Assembly (NCBI GenBank): GCA_945863875.1
Contig: CAMBBS010000001.1
Span: forward strand, 186,001 to 250,000
Reading direction: 5' to 3'
From: Desulfopila aestuarii DSM 18488
Lineage (GTDB): Bacteria; Desulfobacterota; Desulfobulbia; Desulfobulbales; Desulfocapsaceae
Length of the DNA: 64,000 nucleotides
Position numbers and translations under genes: made by a program. The notes beneath the pieces were generated by a model. It was not told the origin of the DNA, searched no databases, and saw only the letters and a program-made list of their open reading frames with translations. Shown one piece after another: positions 1 to 8,140 of the stretch; positions within the stretch are counted from its first letter, which is position 1; every line of letters begins with the position of its first letter.

Positions 1-1
1 C

Positions 2-454
2 GGCGGGTTTGTCAATGCCGCGGGACGGGTGGGAACCGGTTTTTATTCTGACAAGATCGGCCGCTTGAACGCCTATTGCTTAAATTGCGGGATTTCGGCC
101 CTGTGTCTGTTTGCTCTTCCATCCATCATCGATTCACAAAACATCCTCCTCCTCTTCCTGGCGGTTGGTGTTGCCTACTGGCAGTACGGTGGCGGTCTTT
201 CCCTCATGCCTTCTTTTGCCGCGGATTTCTACGGGCCGAAGAATCTCGGCATGAACTACGGACTGATCTTTATTGGCTGGGGTCTCGGCTTCTTCATGGC
301 GCGGCTCGGCGGGACCATTAAAGATCTTACCGGCAGCCTGAACAATGCATTCTATATCTCCGGCGCCCTGCTGATCCTTGCGGTAATTCTTGCCAAGATG
401 ACCAGACGGCCGATGTATGGTGATGAAGCGCATGTTGAAAAAGCGGTGGCATAA
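2..454 (+). CDS. MFS transporter, oxalate/formate antiporter (OFA)-like, 3' part only
   Basis: The reading frame is open from the first bases of the window, so the 5' part of the gene lies outside. The visible 150 residues begin with the major-facilitator loop signature (N-A-x-G-R followed by G-x-x-S-D-K-I-G-R), which sits between TM8 and TM9 or TM2 and TM3 in this superfamily. Four hydrophobic helices follow, ending in a short polar tail, as expected for the C-terminal part. The glycine-rich style resembles the OFA family, whose members carry small carboxylates. It ends 95 bp before acetyl-CoA synthetase on the same strand, so uptake of an acetate-like monocarboxylate is a reasonable inference. 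The exact substrate cannot be told from this part. Confidence 0.8.
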   Translation, partial: GGFVNAAGRVGTGFYSDKIGRLNAYCLNCGISALCLFALPSIIDSQNILLLFLAVGVAYWQYGGGLSLMPSFAADFYGPKNLGMNYGLIFIGWGLGFFMARLGGTIKDLTGSLNNAFYISGALLILAVILAKMTRRPMYGDEAHVEKAVA

Positions 455-483
455 TTGAAATCTTTTTCTTCTGGTAAGGTGAG

Positions 484-513
484 GTTGCATTCAGAATTGT
501 CGTTGAATGCAAC
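484..513. repeat. Perfect 10-bp inverted repeat in front of acs
   Basis: GTTGCATTCA at 484-493 is repeated in inverse orientation at 504-513, with a 10-base loop. No T-run follows on either strand, so it is not a standard intrinsic terminator. It lies 36 bp before the acs start codon in the only gap between the MFS gene and acs. It could be an operator or an mRNA processing/stability hairpin; the function is unknown. Confidence 0.5.
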
Positions 514-549
514 TGAAAACATTAAAGCCATGTACAAGGAGTGATTTAT

Positions 550-2592
550 ATGAGTGAAAAGAATGTTGTTGAAACCTCTGAAGCTGAAATCGCAGTTCAC
601 TGGCAGGAAGAAGCCTACTATCATGCGTCTCCGGATTTTATCGGACAGGCAAACCTTACCGATAGTTCAATTTTTGAGCGGTTTAAGCTGGAAAACTTTC
701 CTGACTACTACACTGAGTTTGCCGAGTTGCTGACCTGGTATAAATATTGGGACGAAGTCCTTGACACAAGTGATGCTCCCTGCTGGAAATGGTTCAAAGG
801 CGGCAAATTAAACGCCAGTTATAACTGTATCGACCGGCATCTGGCCAAGAACAAGAACAAAACCGCTATTCATTTTGTCCCGGAGTTGGAAGAGGAAAGA
901 GTCCAGCATATCACCTATCAGGAACTCTATGTCCGCGTCAATGAGTTTGCCGCTCTTCTGCGAGATACCGCAGGATTGAAACGCGGTGACCGGGTGACGG
1001 TGCATATGCCGATGTCGGCGGAACTGCCCATCACTATGCTGGCCTGTGCTCGACTGGGCGTCATTCACTCTGTGGTGTTTGGTGGTTTTTCCGCCAGTGC
1101 CTGTGCCGACCGGGTCGTTGATTCAAACAGCCGGGTTCTCATTACCATGGACTCCTATTACCGTGCGGGTAAGCTCTTGAATCATAAGGCTGTTGACGAT
1201 GAAGCCTGTGAACTGGCGGCCAAAGATGGGCAAAAAGTTGATAAGTTGCTTATCTGGCAGCGTTATCCCGGCAAGATGTCATCGGATTCGGCCCTTGTCG
1301 AAGGACGTGATATTGTTGTTAACAATGAGCTGAAAAAATATTACGGTGCGCGGGTAGAACCGGAAAAAATGCTGTCGGAGGAACCACTCTTCCTGATGTA
1401 CACCAGCGGTACGACCGGTAAACCGAAAGGCGCCCAGCATGGTACCGGCGGATATCTTGCCTATGTTACGGCAATGTCGAAATACATTCAGGATATTCAT
1501 CCCGAGGACGTCTACTGGTGTATGGCGGATATCGGCTGGATTACCGGACACTCGTTTATTGTCTATGGACCGCTGGCACTCTGTGCTTCTTCCGTTATTT
1601 TTGAGGGTGTCCCGACGTATCCGGATGCCGGACGTTCCTGGAGAATTGCCCAGGAGCTCAACGTCAACATTTTCCATACCGCACCAACCGCCATCCGGGC
1701 CTTGAGAAAAGTCGGACCGGATGAGCCGGCGAAGTATAATTTCCAATTTAAACACATGACCACCGTTGGCGAGCCCATTGAGCCGGAAGTGTGGAAATGG
1801 TATGAAAAAGAAGTGGGTAAAGGCAAGGCGGTTATTGTTGACACCTACTGGCAGACAGAGACCGGCGGCTTCCTCTGCTCGACCGTACCTGGCCTGCAGC
1901 CGATGAAGCCGGGCAGTGCCGGGCCGGGGGTACCTGGAATTCATCCAATCATTTTCGATGAAAACGGCAAGTCCATTCCGGCGGGTGCCGGCAAGGCCGG
2001 GAATATTTGTATCCAGAATCCGTGGCCGGGTTGCTTCCAGACCATCTGGGGTGACAGGCAGCGATTTGTCGATACCTATTTCAGCATGTATAACAAGGAT
2101 CCCAACAGCAAAGACTGGCGGGATTGGCCATACCTGACCGGTGACGCGGCGGTGCTGGCCGAGGATGGCTATATCCGTATCCTGGGGAGGATCGATGATG
2201 TTATCAACGTTTCCGGTCATCGTCTTGGCACCAAGGAAATTGAATCGGTATGTTTGACGGTTCCGGAGGTCGCGGAAGCGGCGGTTGTTCCGGTGAATCA
2301 TGAAATAAAAGGGAAAGAGCCGGAGGTCTATGTCTCTTTGAAACCGGGCTTTGAGGCCTCACCGGAAATTCAGCAGAAAATTGCCGATGCTATCACCTAC
2401 CAGATCGGCAAGATTGCTAAATGTAAAAATGTCTGGATAGTGCCCGATATGCCAAAGACCCGTTCAGGCAAGATCATGCGCCGGGTACTTGGTGCTATCT
2501 CGAACAAAGGCGATGTCGGTAATGTTATGACACTGGCCAACCCTGAGATTGTCGAGCAGATTCAGAAGATGGTTGAGAAAGCAGGTAGGTAA
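550..2592 (+). CDS. acs: Acetyl-CoA synthetase (AMP-forming)
   Basis: Activates acetate (possibly other short acids) to acyl-CoA through an acyl-adenylate in the cytoplasm. The 680-residue protein has the ANL-family signatures: P-loop Y-T-S-G-T-T-G-K-P-K-G at about 284-294, the YWQTETGG motif at 433, the hinge region G-R-I-D-D-V-I-N, and the C-terminal P-K-T-R-S-G-K with the catalytic, acetylatable lysine at 641. TETGG is typical of Acs, as opposed to TETGW in PrpE. I chose ATG 550 because AAGGAG at 536-541 is spaced 8 bases from it; the in-frame GTG at 541 overlaps that site. The protein is about 30 residues longer than E. coli Acs. Downstream is a strong terminator. Preference for acetate over propionate is an inference from the motif and from the second ligase in the window. 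Confidence 0.93.
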   Translation: MSEKNVVETSEAEIAVHWQEEAYYHASPDFIGQANLTDSSIFERFKLENFPDYYTEFAELLTWYKYWDEVLDTSDAPCWKWFKGGKLNASYNCIDRHLAKNKNKTAIHFVPELEEERVQHITYQELYVRVNEFAALLRDTAGLKRGDRVTVHMPMSAELPITMLACARLGVIHSVVFGGFSASACADRVVDSNSRVLITMDSYYRAGKLLNHKAVDDEACELAAKDGQKVDKLLIWQRYPGKMSSDSALVEGRDIVVNNELKKYYGARVEPEKMLSEEPLFLMYTSGTTGKPKGAQHGTGGYLAYVTAMSKYIQDIHPEDVYWCMADIGWITGHSFIVYGPLALCASSVIFEGVPTYPDAGRSWRIAQELNVNIFHTAPTAIRALRKVGPDEPAKYNFQFKHMTTVGEPIEPEVWKWYEKEVGKGKAVIVDTYWQTETGGFLCSTVPGLQPMKPGSAGPGVPGIHPIIFDENGKSIPAGAGKAGNICIQNPWPGCFQTIWGDRQRFVDTYFSMYNKDPNSKDWRDWPYLTGDAAVLAEDGYIRILGRIDDVINVSGHRLGTKEIESVCLTVPEVAEAAVVPVNHEIKGKEPEVYVSLKPGFEASPEIQQKIADAITYQIGKIAKCKNVWIVPDMPKTRSGKIMRRVLGAISNKGDVGNVMTLANPEIVEQIQKMVEKAGR

Positions 2593-2644
2593 GGAGTAAG
2601 GCAAGCAGCACAGGATCTCACACCCACCCACTTGTCGCTGCGAG

Positions 2645-2680
2645 ATGGTGGGAGTCATTGTGGCTCCCACCATTTTTTTT
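2645..2680 (+). terminator. Intrinsic terminator of acs
   Basis: A perfect 10-bp stem (ATGGTGGGAG at 2645-2654 with CTCCCACCAT at 2664-2673) is followed directly by a T-run to 2680. It lies 52 bp after the acs stop. Confidence 0.9.
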
Positions 2681-2764
2681 CCCGTTCTGGAAAATTTTAC
2701 GGTACAGTACAGGGACAGCTTTTTTGATTAACCAGCTTATACACACGCCGTAAAAAGGGAAATC

Positions 2765-3424
2765 ATGGCGCCGGATTTTTATCTCCCCTATCTTGTCAAT
2801 TATTCTCAGCCGGTAGTAGAAGATATTGTTATATTTTGTGTATCTATGCTGACGGCGATCATCGCCAGTGCCGAGGGTCAGGCCTTTGTTGCCGCCCTGC
2901 TCGGGGATACCCGGATTGGCGCCAAAGATCGTTTCCATTTCAATGTTTTTATGCACATGAGTCTTCTCGGCACGTTGAATTTTTTTATTGCCGGCTTTGG
3001 CTGGGCAAAAGAGATGGATATAGAGACGAAGCGTTTTAAAAACCATCCACGGCTTTTTCTGGTGCTGAGTAGAATAGCCGGTCCCTTGGCGAACCTTATG
3101 TTGGCTAACATTGCCGCAAGTCTGTCCTGGATTCTCGACACCTATGGTTTTGAGGATAAGGTCTTTACCACAATCGTTGTCGTTAACGTTACCATGGCCG
3201 TTTACGGCCTGATCTTTATCCCGCCGCTTCCCGGTTCCGCATTGATTTTTGCCCTTCTGCCGCAGGGCCAGTCTCTGGAAAAGATAGGCAAAGCGGCCCG
3301 CACCTTGAGTCCCTATCTTATCGTCGGCACCTTTTTCCTCGTCAGGTTGAGCGGGTGGGATGGGATCAGCTCTTTTTTTAACCCAATAGTCACCACTATT
3401 ACATCTTTTATTCTGAATGCTTAA
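2765..3424 (+). CDS. Degenerate site-2-protease (M50)-like membrane protein
   Basis: A 219-residue protein with several hydrophobic helices. Its order of elements matches the M50/SpoIVFB-type rhomboid-unrelated site-2 proteases: an N-terminal helix with the zinc-motif position, a G-F-G-W-A-K segment near 77, an A-G-P-L-A-N-L helix near 104, and a P-P-L-x-G segment near 152. Both metal-binding motifs are lost: the usual HExxH reads AEGQA (residues 36-40, Glu kept, both His gone) and the usual P-P-L-D-G reads P-P-L-P-G (Pro155 for Asp). It is therefore probably a pseudoprotease. It stands alone after the acs terminator, with its own ribosome site (AAAAGGGA) before ATG 2765. The partner or client is unknown. 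Confidence 0.65.
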   Translation: MAPDFYLPYLVNYSQPVVEDIVIFCVSMLTAIIASAEGQAFVAALLGDTRIGAKDRFHFNVFMHMSLLGTLNFFIAGFGWAKEMDIETKRFKNHPRLFLVLSRIAGPLANLMLANIAASLSWILDTYGFEDKVFTTIVVVNVTMAVYGLIFIPPLPGSALIFALLPQGQSLEKIGKAARTLSPYLIVGTFFLVRLSGWDGISSFFNPIVTTITSFILNA

Positions 3425-3430
3425 TCGTCG

Positions 3431-3463
3431 CCTCTTTCAGCCTTTGTGCATGGAAGAAAGAGG
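3431..3463. terminator. Hairpin between convergent genes
   Basis: CCTCTTTC at 3431-3438 pairs with GAAAGAGG at 3456-3463. It sits between the stops of the M50-like gene (+) and the CoA-transferase/GNAT gene (-). There is no clear T-run, so activity as a bidirectional terminator is tentative. Confidence 0.35.
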
Positions 3464-3494
3464 GCTAAGTTCGTTTTAGCTCTGGCTCTATAGC

Positions 3495-5378
3495 TCAGGC
3501 AAGTTCATTGAAACGACAGCTGAGAACCAGATCTCCGTCTTCATAAACCGTCTTCACCTTGTACGGCAAGGTTTTGAAAAGCTTTATCATCGCCTTGTTG
3601 GTCGGAAAGGTATAGGCGATCAGTCCACCGATGCCGTTTTCTCTCGCCACTGCGGCAAGCTTTTTAAGAAAAAAGGTGCCAAGTCTTTTTCCCTGATACT
3701 CTTCGCTTACGGAAAATGCCACCTCGGCTAAATTTTCATTTTCCAGTTTCATGCATTCGGCAACGGCCACCACCCGACCAAAACCGAAATCTCCGACAAC
3801 AGCCACCAGTGTCAGGTCGTTGACATAATCAGTTTGGGAACGGCTTTCCATTTCCGATCTGGCAAAGATGGTCTTTTGGCAGAAAAATCTTGTCAGTACA
3901 TCTTCTTTCGGCAGGCTGTAGTAATGTTCCTGGATACGCCTCTCGTCAACCGGTTTCGAGGGCCTGATGGTGATGGTTTCACCGTCAATGTTGAGGGTCT
4001 CTTCAAGCTGGATCGGGTAAACAGCTTTCGCCGCCTCGCCGAGACTTCTTTCCGCGCCGATCAGACCACGCTCTTTGGCTGCTTGAAAAAGTTCTTCTCT
4101 GAACTGTGGGTGAGCGAGGCTGATCATGGCAATGACCCGCTCCTGGATGCTCTTGCCGAACAGGTTGACGGATCCGTATTCGGACACCACATAATGCACG
4201 TCGCCCCGGGGGACGACGACCACATATTCGTTGAGGTGCGGAACAATGTTCGACTGCAGTCCGTTTTCTGTCTCAGTGGTGGAGAAAATCATCAGAATGG
4301 ATTTGCCGCCGGGCGAGCGCCTGGCGCCCCGGACAAAGTCGGGAATGCCGGAAACTCCGGCAAATCGTGTCGCGGCCGAGGCCTCGGCGGACACCTGTCC
4401 GGTCAGATCCATCAGCCGTGCCACATTCATGGAAACCATCCGGTTGTGCTGGGAAATGACGAAGGGGTCGTTGACATAATCCGACGGATGAAAGTCAATG
4501 GCCGGATTATCATTGAGAAATTCGTACAGATTGTGGCTGCCGATGGCCATTGATGCCACCATCTTTCCCTCGTTGATGCCTTTTTTCTTATTGTTGATGT
4601 TGCCGGTGGAGTAGAGATGCATGATATCATCGGTCAGAAACTGGGAGTGGACGCCGAGGTCGGTCTTGTTTGAAAGAGCCTGGACGGTCGCCTGGGAGGC
4701 CGCGTCAAGACCAATCTGCAGGGTAGAACCGTCTTCTATCAGGCGTGCAATATGGCTGCCGATCTGGGTGGCAGCCTCCGAGAATATTTTTGAAGGGGGT
4801 ATCGCCAGCAGTTCTTCTTCATACTCGACAATGAGATCGACATCGTTGACATGGATGAAACTCTGACCCATGACTCTTGGCATCCGCGGGTTTACCTGGG
4901 CAATAACGAAATCAGCCGAGCGGGCGGCGGCCATGGTGACATCGACGGAAATACCGAGGCTCATCCAACCAAAATCATCGGCGGGGGATACCTGGATCAA
5001 GGCTACGTTAAGCGGCATCTTTCGAGTGGTGAAAAGGCCCGGCACATCGGACATGTTCATCGGAGTGATGAAGCGTCGCTGCTTGGCAATGGATTCAGAT
5101 TTCGTCGAGCCGAGATAAATGGAACGAATATTGAGGTTGGTGTCCTTAGTTCTATCGGCAATGGCCGTAAGAGAGGCTGTTTCACGGCCAAGGAGGCGAA
5201 CTATTTCCAGGCCACTGAAATTGTAGGTTTTCTCGACGAGTTCTTTGACAAGGGCCTGGGGCTCTCCGCAACCGGAACCTATAAAGACCCGTTGACCCGA
5301 CCGAATGCGTGCAATTGCTTCGGACGGGGTTACTTTTTTTTCTAAATAGGTATCAGCCCAATATTGGGTATTCGGCAT
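3495..5378 (-). CDS. Acetyl-CoA hydrolase/CoA-transferase domain fused to GNAT acetyltransferase
   Basis: A 627-residue fusion. Residues about 1-440 are a class I CoA-transferase/acetyl-CoA hydrolase (Cat1/4-hydroxybutyrate CoA-transferase type): the P-D-F-x-R-G-A segment, the glycine-rich S-P-G-G-K-S element and the D-V-H-Y-V-V-S-E-Y-G stretch are visible. About 465-625 is a GNAT domain with the acetyl-CoA loop Q-G-K-R-L-G-T. In related transferases a catalytic glutamate lies in an H-[ST]-E motif; here the aligned residue appears to be Gln246 (G-V-H-S-Q), which would prevent the glutamyl-CoA intermediate. The start at 5378 has AAAAGGAG 7 bases upstream; an upstream in-frame start lacks one. 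It lies next to acs and satP. Either a real acetate CoA-transferase or, by inference, a CoA-ester-sensing protein acetyltransferase. Confidence 0.85.
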   Translation of the reverse strand: MPNTQYWADTYLEKKVTPSEAIARIRSGQRVFIGSGCGEPQALVKELVEKTYNFSGLEIVRLLGRETASLTAIADRTKDTNLNIRSIYLGSTKSESIAKQRRFITPMNMSDVPGLFTTRKMPLNVALIQVSPADDFGWMSLGISVDVTMAAARSADFVIAQVNPRMPRVMGQSFIHVNDVDLIVEYEEELLAIPPSKIFSEAATQIGSHIARLIEDGSTLQIGLDAASQATVQALSNKTDLGVHSQFLTDDIMHLYSTGNINNKKKGINEGKMVASMAIGSHNLYEFLNDNPAIDFHPSDYVNDPFVISQHNRMVSMNVARLMDLTGQVSAEASAATRFAGVSGIPDFVRGARRSPGGKSILMIFSTTETENGLQSNIVPHLNEYVVVVPRGDVHYVVSEYGSVNLFGKSIQERVIAMISLAHPQFREELFQAAKERGLIGAERSLGEAAKAVYPIQLEETLNIDGETITIRPSKPVDERRIQEHYYSLPKEDVLTRFFCQKTIFARSEMESRSQTDYVNDLTLVAVVGDFGFGRVVAVAECMKLENENLAEVAFSVSEEYQGKRLGTFFLKKLAAVARENGIGGLIAYTFPTNKAMIKLFKTLPYKVKTVYEDGDLVLSCRFNELA

Positions 5379-5850
5379 GTCGTGCTCCTTTTGATCTTTA
5401 TAAAGTATTGCTGTAAACCACCAAAAAGAGCACAAGAGTAACCATGAATGCTCAACACTCCAATAGTCTTTGGTAGAACAAGCTCAGGTGAATGGAGAAA
5501 ATTGTCACTTCAAGGTAATCTCAGCTGAGGCAAGATGCAAGTACAACCAATTTGAAAATTCTCAAACGGCTATGGTTTGGCGTAAGGTTTGGCGGGGGGT
5601 AAAAAAAAAGCGGTACCCGAAAGAATTTTTTCTTTCCGGTACCGCTTCTCACGTTCGAGAAATCACTTTTCAGTACGGTAAATCCCTTTCAACACATCGA
5701 TGGTGCGGCTTGATTTGTTGATCAGGCCCGTGGGGCGGATCTGATCAGGTGAAACTTGAGTCTGGTGTGTGGTTGTTTGCCGCTATTGCCGACGGTTAAG
5801 TCGTTTGCCTGTCTTTACTGAACAGTTTTCGATCCGTTATGGAATTCTTC
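5379..5850. other. Intergenic region, CoA-transferase/GNAT promoter side and satP 3' side
   Basis: This 472-bp stretch holds the 5' leader of the CoA-transferase/GNAT gene at its left end and the satP terminator hairpin near 5601-5647. I see no convincing gene: the short open frames lack ribosome sites and protein-like composition. Confidence 0.6.
5601..5647 (-). terminator. Intrinsic terminator of satP (minus strand)
   Basis: An 18-bp stem with one mismatch (5608-5625 against 5630-5647) and a 4-base loop is followed, read on the minus strand, by nine T residues (complement of 5601-5609). It lies about 200 bp beyond the satP stop. Confidence 0.85.
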
Positions 5851-6462
5851 TTAGCTGGCCGCTTCGGCTTTCTGCACCTGGGGGGCAGGCTTTGACTCGA
5901 TCCATGGTTTACCGACGGGGAGGACATCCCGTCCAAAAACCTGCAGGAAGATAACATGCGCCATCATGTACCAGGCGTTCAAGGCGCAGAGAATGAGCAC
6001 GTAGGCGGCAACCTTGGTCATCGCCGGATAGCCGAAGTGGGCTAAGTCGAGTAAAATAAATCCTGCGACAAGCAGGGTGAAGGTGGAGGCCATTGCGCCG
6101 TGGATTTTCATGGCGCCAACCCACAAAATCATCGTGTAGAGGGTCCAGACAACAAGGAACCAGCCAAGGTCGGTTCCACTGGACTTGTAAATGTCAAATT
6201 TGTTGAAGAGCAGGATGATACAAAGTGCGATCCAGAAGGCGCCGTATGAACAAAAGGCGCTGTAGCCAAAGTTGTTCCCCGCCTTGAATTCCTGTAATCC
6301 GGCCATGAGCTGGGCGAACCCGCCAAAAATGATGCCGCAGGCGATGACCGGGCCCAGGCCGCATAATCCCAGATTGTGAATCTGCAGAATAAAGGTGGTG
6401 AGACCGAATCCTGCCAATCCTACTACTGCCGGGTTTCCCATCGGGGGTGAAGTGCTTGCCAT
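5851..6462 (-). CDS. satP: Acetate uptake transporter, GPR1/FUN34/SatP (YaaH) family
   Basis: A 203-residue inner-membrane protein with six hydrophobic helices. It carries the family signature near the N terminus (N-P-A-x-x-G-L-x-G-F-G-x-T-T, residues 10-23). Family members carry acetate, and also succinate or propionate, with protons. GGAGT precedes the ATG. It has a sigma-54 promoter at 6532-6547 and three 14-bp repeats further upstream, and the gene for a sigma-54-dependent response regulator follows immediately upstream on the same strand. This predicts that uptake is switched on by the adjacent two-component system. Its transcript ends at the hairpin at 5601-5647. Confidence 0.92.
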   Translation of the reverse strand: MASTSPPMGNPAVVGLAGFGLTTFILQIHNLGLCGLGPVIACGIIFGGFAQLMAGLQEFKAGNNFGYSAFCSYGAFWIALCIILLFNKFDIYKSSGTDLGWFLVVWTLYTMILWVGAMKIHGAMASTFTLLVAGFILLDLAHFGYPAMTKVAAYVLILCALNAWYMMAHVIFLQVFGRDVLPVGKPWIESKPAPQVQKAEAAS

Positions 6463-6531
6463 GATTTTACTCCTCCATACAATTTTTAATGTTGGTAAAA
6501 CCTCTCGCCTCTTTTACAACATGCATAACAA

Positions 6532-6547
6532 AGCAAGCAGCATGCCA
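6532..6547 (-). promoter_or_regulatory. Sigma-54 (-24/-12) promoter of satP
   Basis: Read on the minus strand the bases are TGGCATGCTGCTTGCT, which fits the sigma-54 consensus TGGCAYRNNNNTTGCW at every defined position with the correct 12-base GG-to-GC spacing. It lies 70 bp upstream of the satP start codon. A regulator with the sigma-54-contact loop GAFTGA is encoded next door. Confidence 0.85.
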
Positions 6548-6614
6548 TTTGCTGAAAATGTATAATATAACGCAGTATTAGCCAGATATGGGAAATGTAA
6601 AAAAGAGAAGGGGT

Positions 6615-6628
6615 ACAAATAAAGTTGT
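6615..6628. promoter_or_regulatory. Enhancer-like repeat 1 (ACAA-N5-GTTGT)
   Basis: ACAAATAAAGTTGT, one of three copies of ACAA-N5-GTTGT upstream of the satP sigma-54 promoter. It lies about 70 bp upstream of the -24 element, a normal distance for an NtrC-type activator site. Confidence 0.6.
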
Positions 6629-6681
6629 AAGGATCAGGATGGTAGTCGGGCAATGCCGTTATTCGGCCCTTTTGGCGGGCA

Positions 6682-6695
6682 ACAACATTAGTTGT
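6682..6695. promoter_or_regulatory. Enhancer-like repeat 2 (ACAAC-N4-GTTGT)
   Basis: ACAACATTAGTTGT, the most symmetric copy, with perfect 5-bp arms around a 4-base centre. It is 18 bp start to start from repeat 3, close to two helical turns, which suggests cooperative binding of regulator dimers. Confidence 0.65.
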
Positions 6696-6699
6696 GGCA

Positions 6700-6713
6700 A
6701 CAAGAAAAGTTGT
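6700..6713. promoter_or_regulatory. Enhancer-like repeat 3 (ACAA-N5-GTTGT)
   Basis: ACAAGAAAAGTTGT, third copy. It ends 12 bp from the stop codon of the adjacent response-regulator gene, about 155 bp upstream of the satP -24 element. Confidence 0.6.
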
Positions 6714-6724
6714 AGGGCTGTTGC

Positions 6725-8140
6725 CTATTCCAAGTTTTTCAATCTTTTACTGAGGGCCTGTTGTGAAATACCAAGCAGAGATGCGGCGGTGGATTGATTG
6801 TTTCCCGCCCGGTGCATTGCCTCCTCAACCAGCAACCGGGTCGCTTGTTTTATGGTGGGCAATGGGTCGGCGAAGGTAATGGGAATGCCTGCGTTTCGGT
6901 CCCCTGTATGGTGTTTTATTCCCTCGAGTTGTGCCGCTCTGGAGATGTGGTTGCGGAAGACGGTGAGGGGGAGAATGCCATTGTTATTCTGGGCAATAGC
7001 GTCGAAAACCATTGCCTGCAGTTCACGTATGTTTCCTGGAAAGGTGTAGGCCTCGAGCAGAGGCAACAGTTCCTGCGGGATCCTCGGAGTCTTCTTTTTC
7101 AGGGTCAGGGAGGCGCATTCGACGAAGTGGTCGACGAGGACCCCGAGGTCTTCCTTTCGTTCCCTGAGTGGCGGCAGAATAATTCGGTGGGTTCGGAGCC
7201 GGTAGTGCAGGTCCTGGCGAAAGAGTTCCTTTTGCTGCAGGTTCCACAGGTCGACGTGGGTCGAGGCGATGATACGGGCCGTGCTGAGACGGTTGCTGTC
7301 CTGGCCGAGCGGCATGTATTCCTTCTCCTGGAGAAGGCGCAGCAGCTTGATCTGTGAGCTTGGGCTCAAGTCACCGATTTCATCGAGGAAGAGGGTGCCG
7401 TGGGCGGCCCGTTCGATAAGACCGCGTCGATCGGAATCTGCCCCGGTAAAGGCGCCTTTGACATGGCCGAAGAGGGTGTCGGAGAAGACGTTGTCATCAA
7501 GGCCGGCGACATTAATCGCGACAAACTGGCCGCTATTGCCGCTCAACTGGTGAATGGCCCTGGCAATCAATTCCTTGCCCGTTCCGGTTTCTCCGCGGAC
7601 AAGCACCGGTTCCGAGGTCTGGGCCGTGGACTCGACGTAAGTGAACAGGAGCAGCATCTTCGGCGAGTTGGTGATGATGCTTTTGAAGGCTTCGGGATGT
7701 TTCAGGCTGCTGGCCGGCAGCTGGTCTTTCAAGGGGAGATTTTCCTGCCGAAGTGCGCCGTATTGCAGGCTTTTCTTGACGGAGGCAATCAGGCGGTTTT
7801 CGTCAACGGGTTTGACAATGTAATCGAAGGCACCTGACTTCATGCATTCCACCGCCGTTTCGGCGTCAATGCGGCCGGTGATGATAATGATAGGAATATG
7901 TTGATTCTGGCTGGTTATCTGGTCGAGAATTGCCTCGCCGTCGACGTGGGGCATGTTCAAGTCCAACAGGACGACACTCGGGGATCGCTGCTTGATGATG
8001 GCCATCGCTTGCCTGCTGTCTGAACATGTCAGGAGATTGTTCATTCCGGCCAGCTGGAGGATGGTGTCCACGGAAAGAAGGATGGACTCTTCGTCGTCGA
8101 TTACCAGAATTGGATCTGCCGGGTACAGTCTTCTGCTCAT
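6725..8140 (-). CDS. Sigma-54-dependent response regulator (NtrC family)
   Basis: A 471-residue activator with three domains. The receiver domain (about 10-125) has acidic D15/D16, phospho-acceptor D60 (L-L-D-L-N-M-P) and K110. The AAA+ domain (about 150-390) has Walker A G-E-T-G-T-G-K-E at 183-190, the sigma-54-binding loop GAFTGA at 229-234 and Walker B F-L-D-E-I-G-D near 251. A Fis-type helix-turn-helix ends the protein (A-A-S-L-L-G-I-S-Q-Q-A-L). Its start codon overlaps the kinase stop by 4 bases (ATGA), so the pair is translationally coupled. Its probable target is satP, immediately downstream, with the promoter and repeats described there. Whether it also acts on acs or prpE cannot be told. 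Confidence 0.93.
   Translation of the reverse strand: MSRRLYPADPILVIDDEESILLSVDTILQLAGMNNLLTCSDSRQAMAIIKQRSPSVVLLDLNMPHVDGEAILDQITSQNQHIPIIIITGRIDAETAVECMKSGAFDYIVKPVDENRLIASVKKSLQYGALRQENLPLKDQLPASSLKHPEAFKSIITNSPKMLLLFTYVESTAQTSEPVLVRGETGTGKELIARAIHQLSGNSGQFVAINVAGLDDNVFSDTLFGHVKGAFTGADSDRRGLIERAAHGTLFLDEIGDLSPSSQIKLLRLLQEKEYMPLGQDSNRLSTARIIASTHVDLWNLQQKELFRQDLHYRLRTHRIILPPLRERKEDLGVLVDHFVECASLTLKKKTPRIPQELLPLLEAYTFPGNIRELQAMVFDAIAQNNNGILPLTVFRNHISRAAQLEGIKHHTGDRNAGIPITFADPLPTIKQATRLLVEEAMHRAGNNQSTAASLLGISQQALSKRLKNLE

Noticed and set aside
1279-2301. 340-codon open frame opposite to acs
   Set aside because: Mirror of the acs codon pattern; no start signal and no plausible protein.
5470-5721. 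83-codon open frame in the gap right of the CoA-transferase gene
   Set aside because: It runs through the satP terminator hairpin and has no ribosome site.
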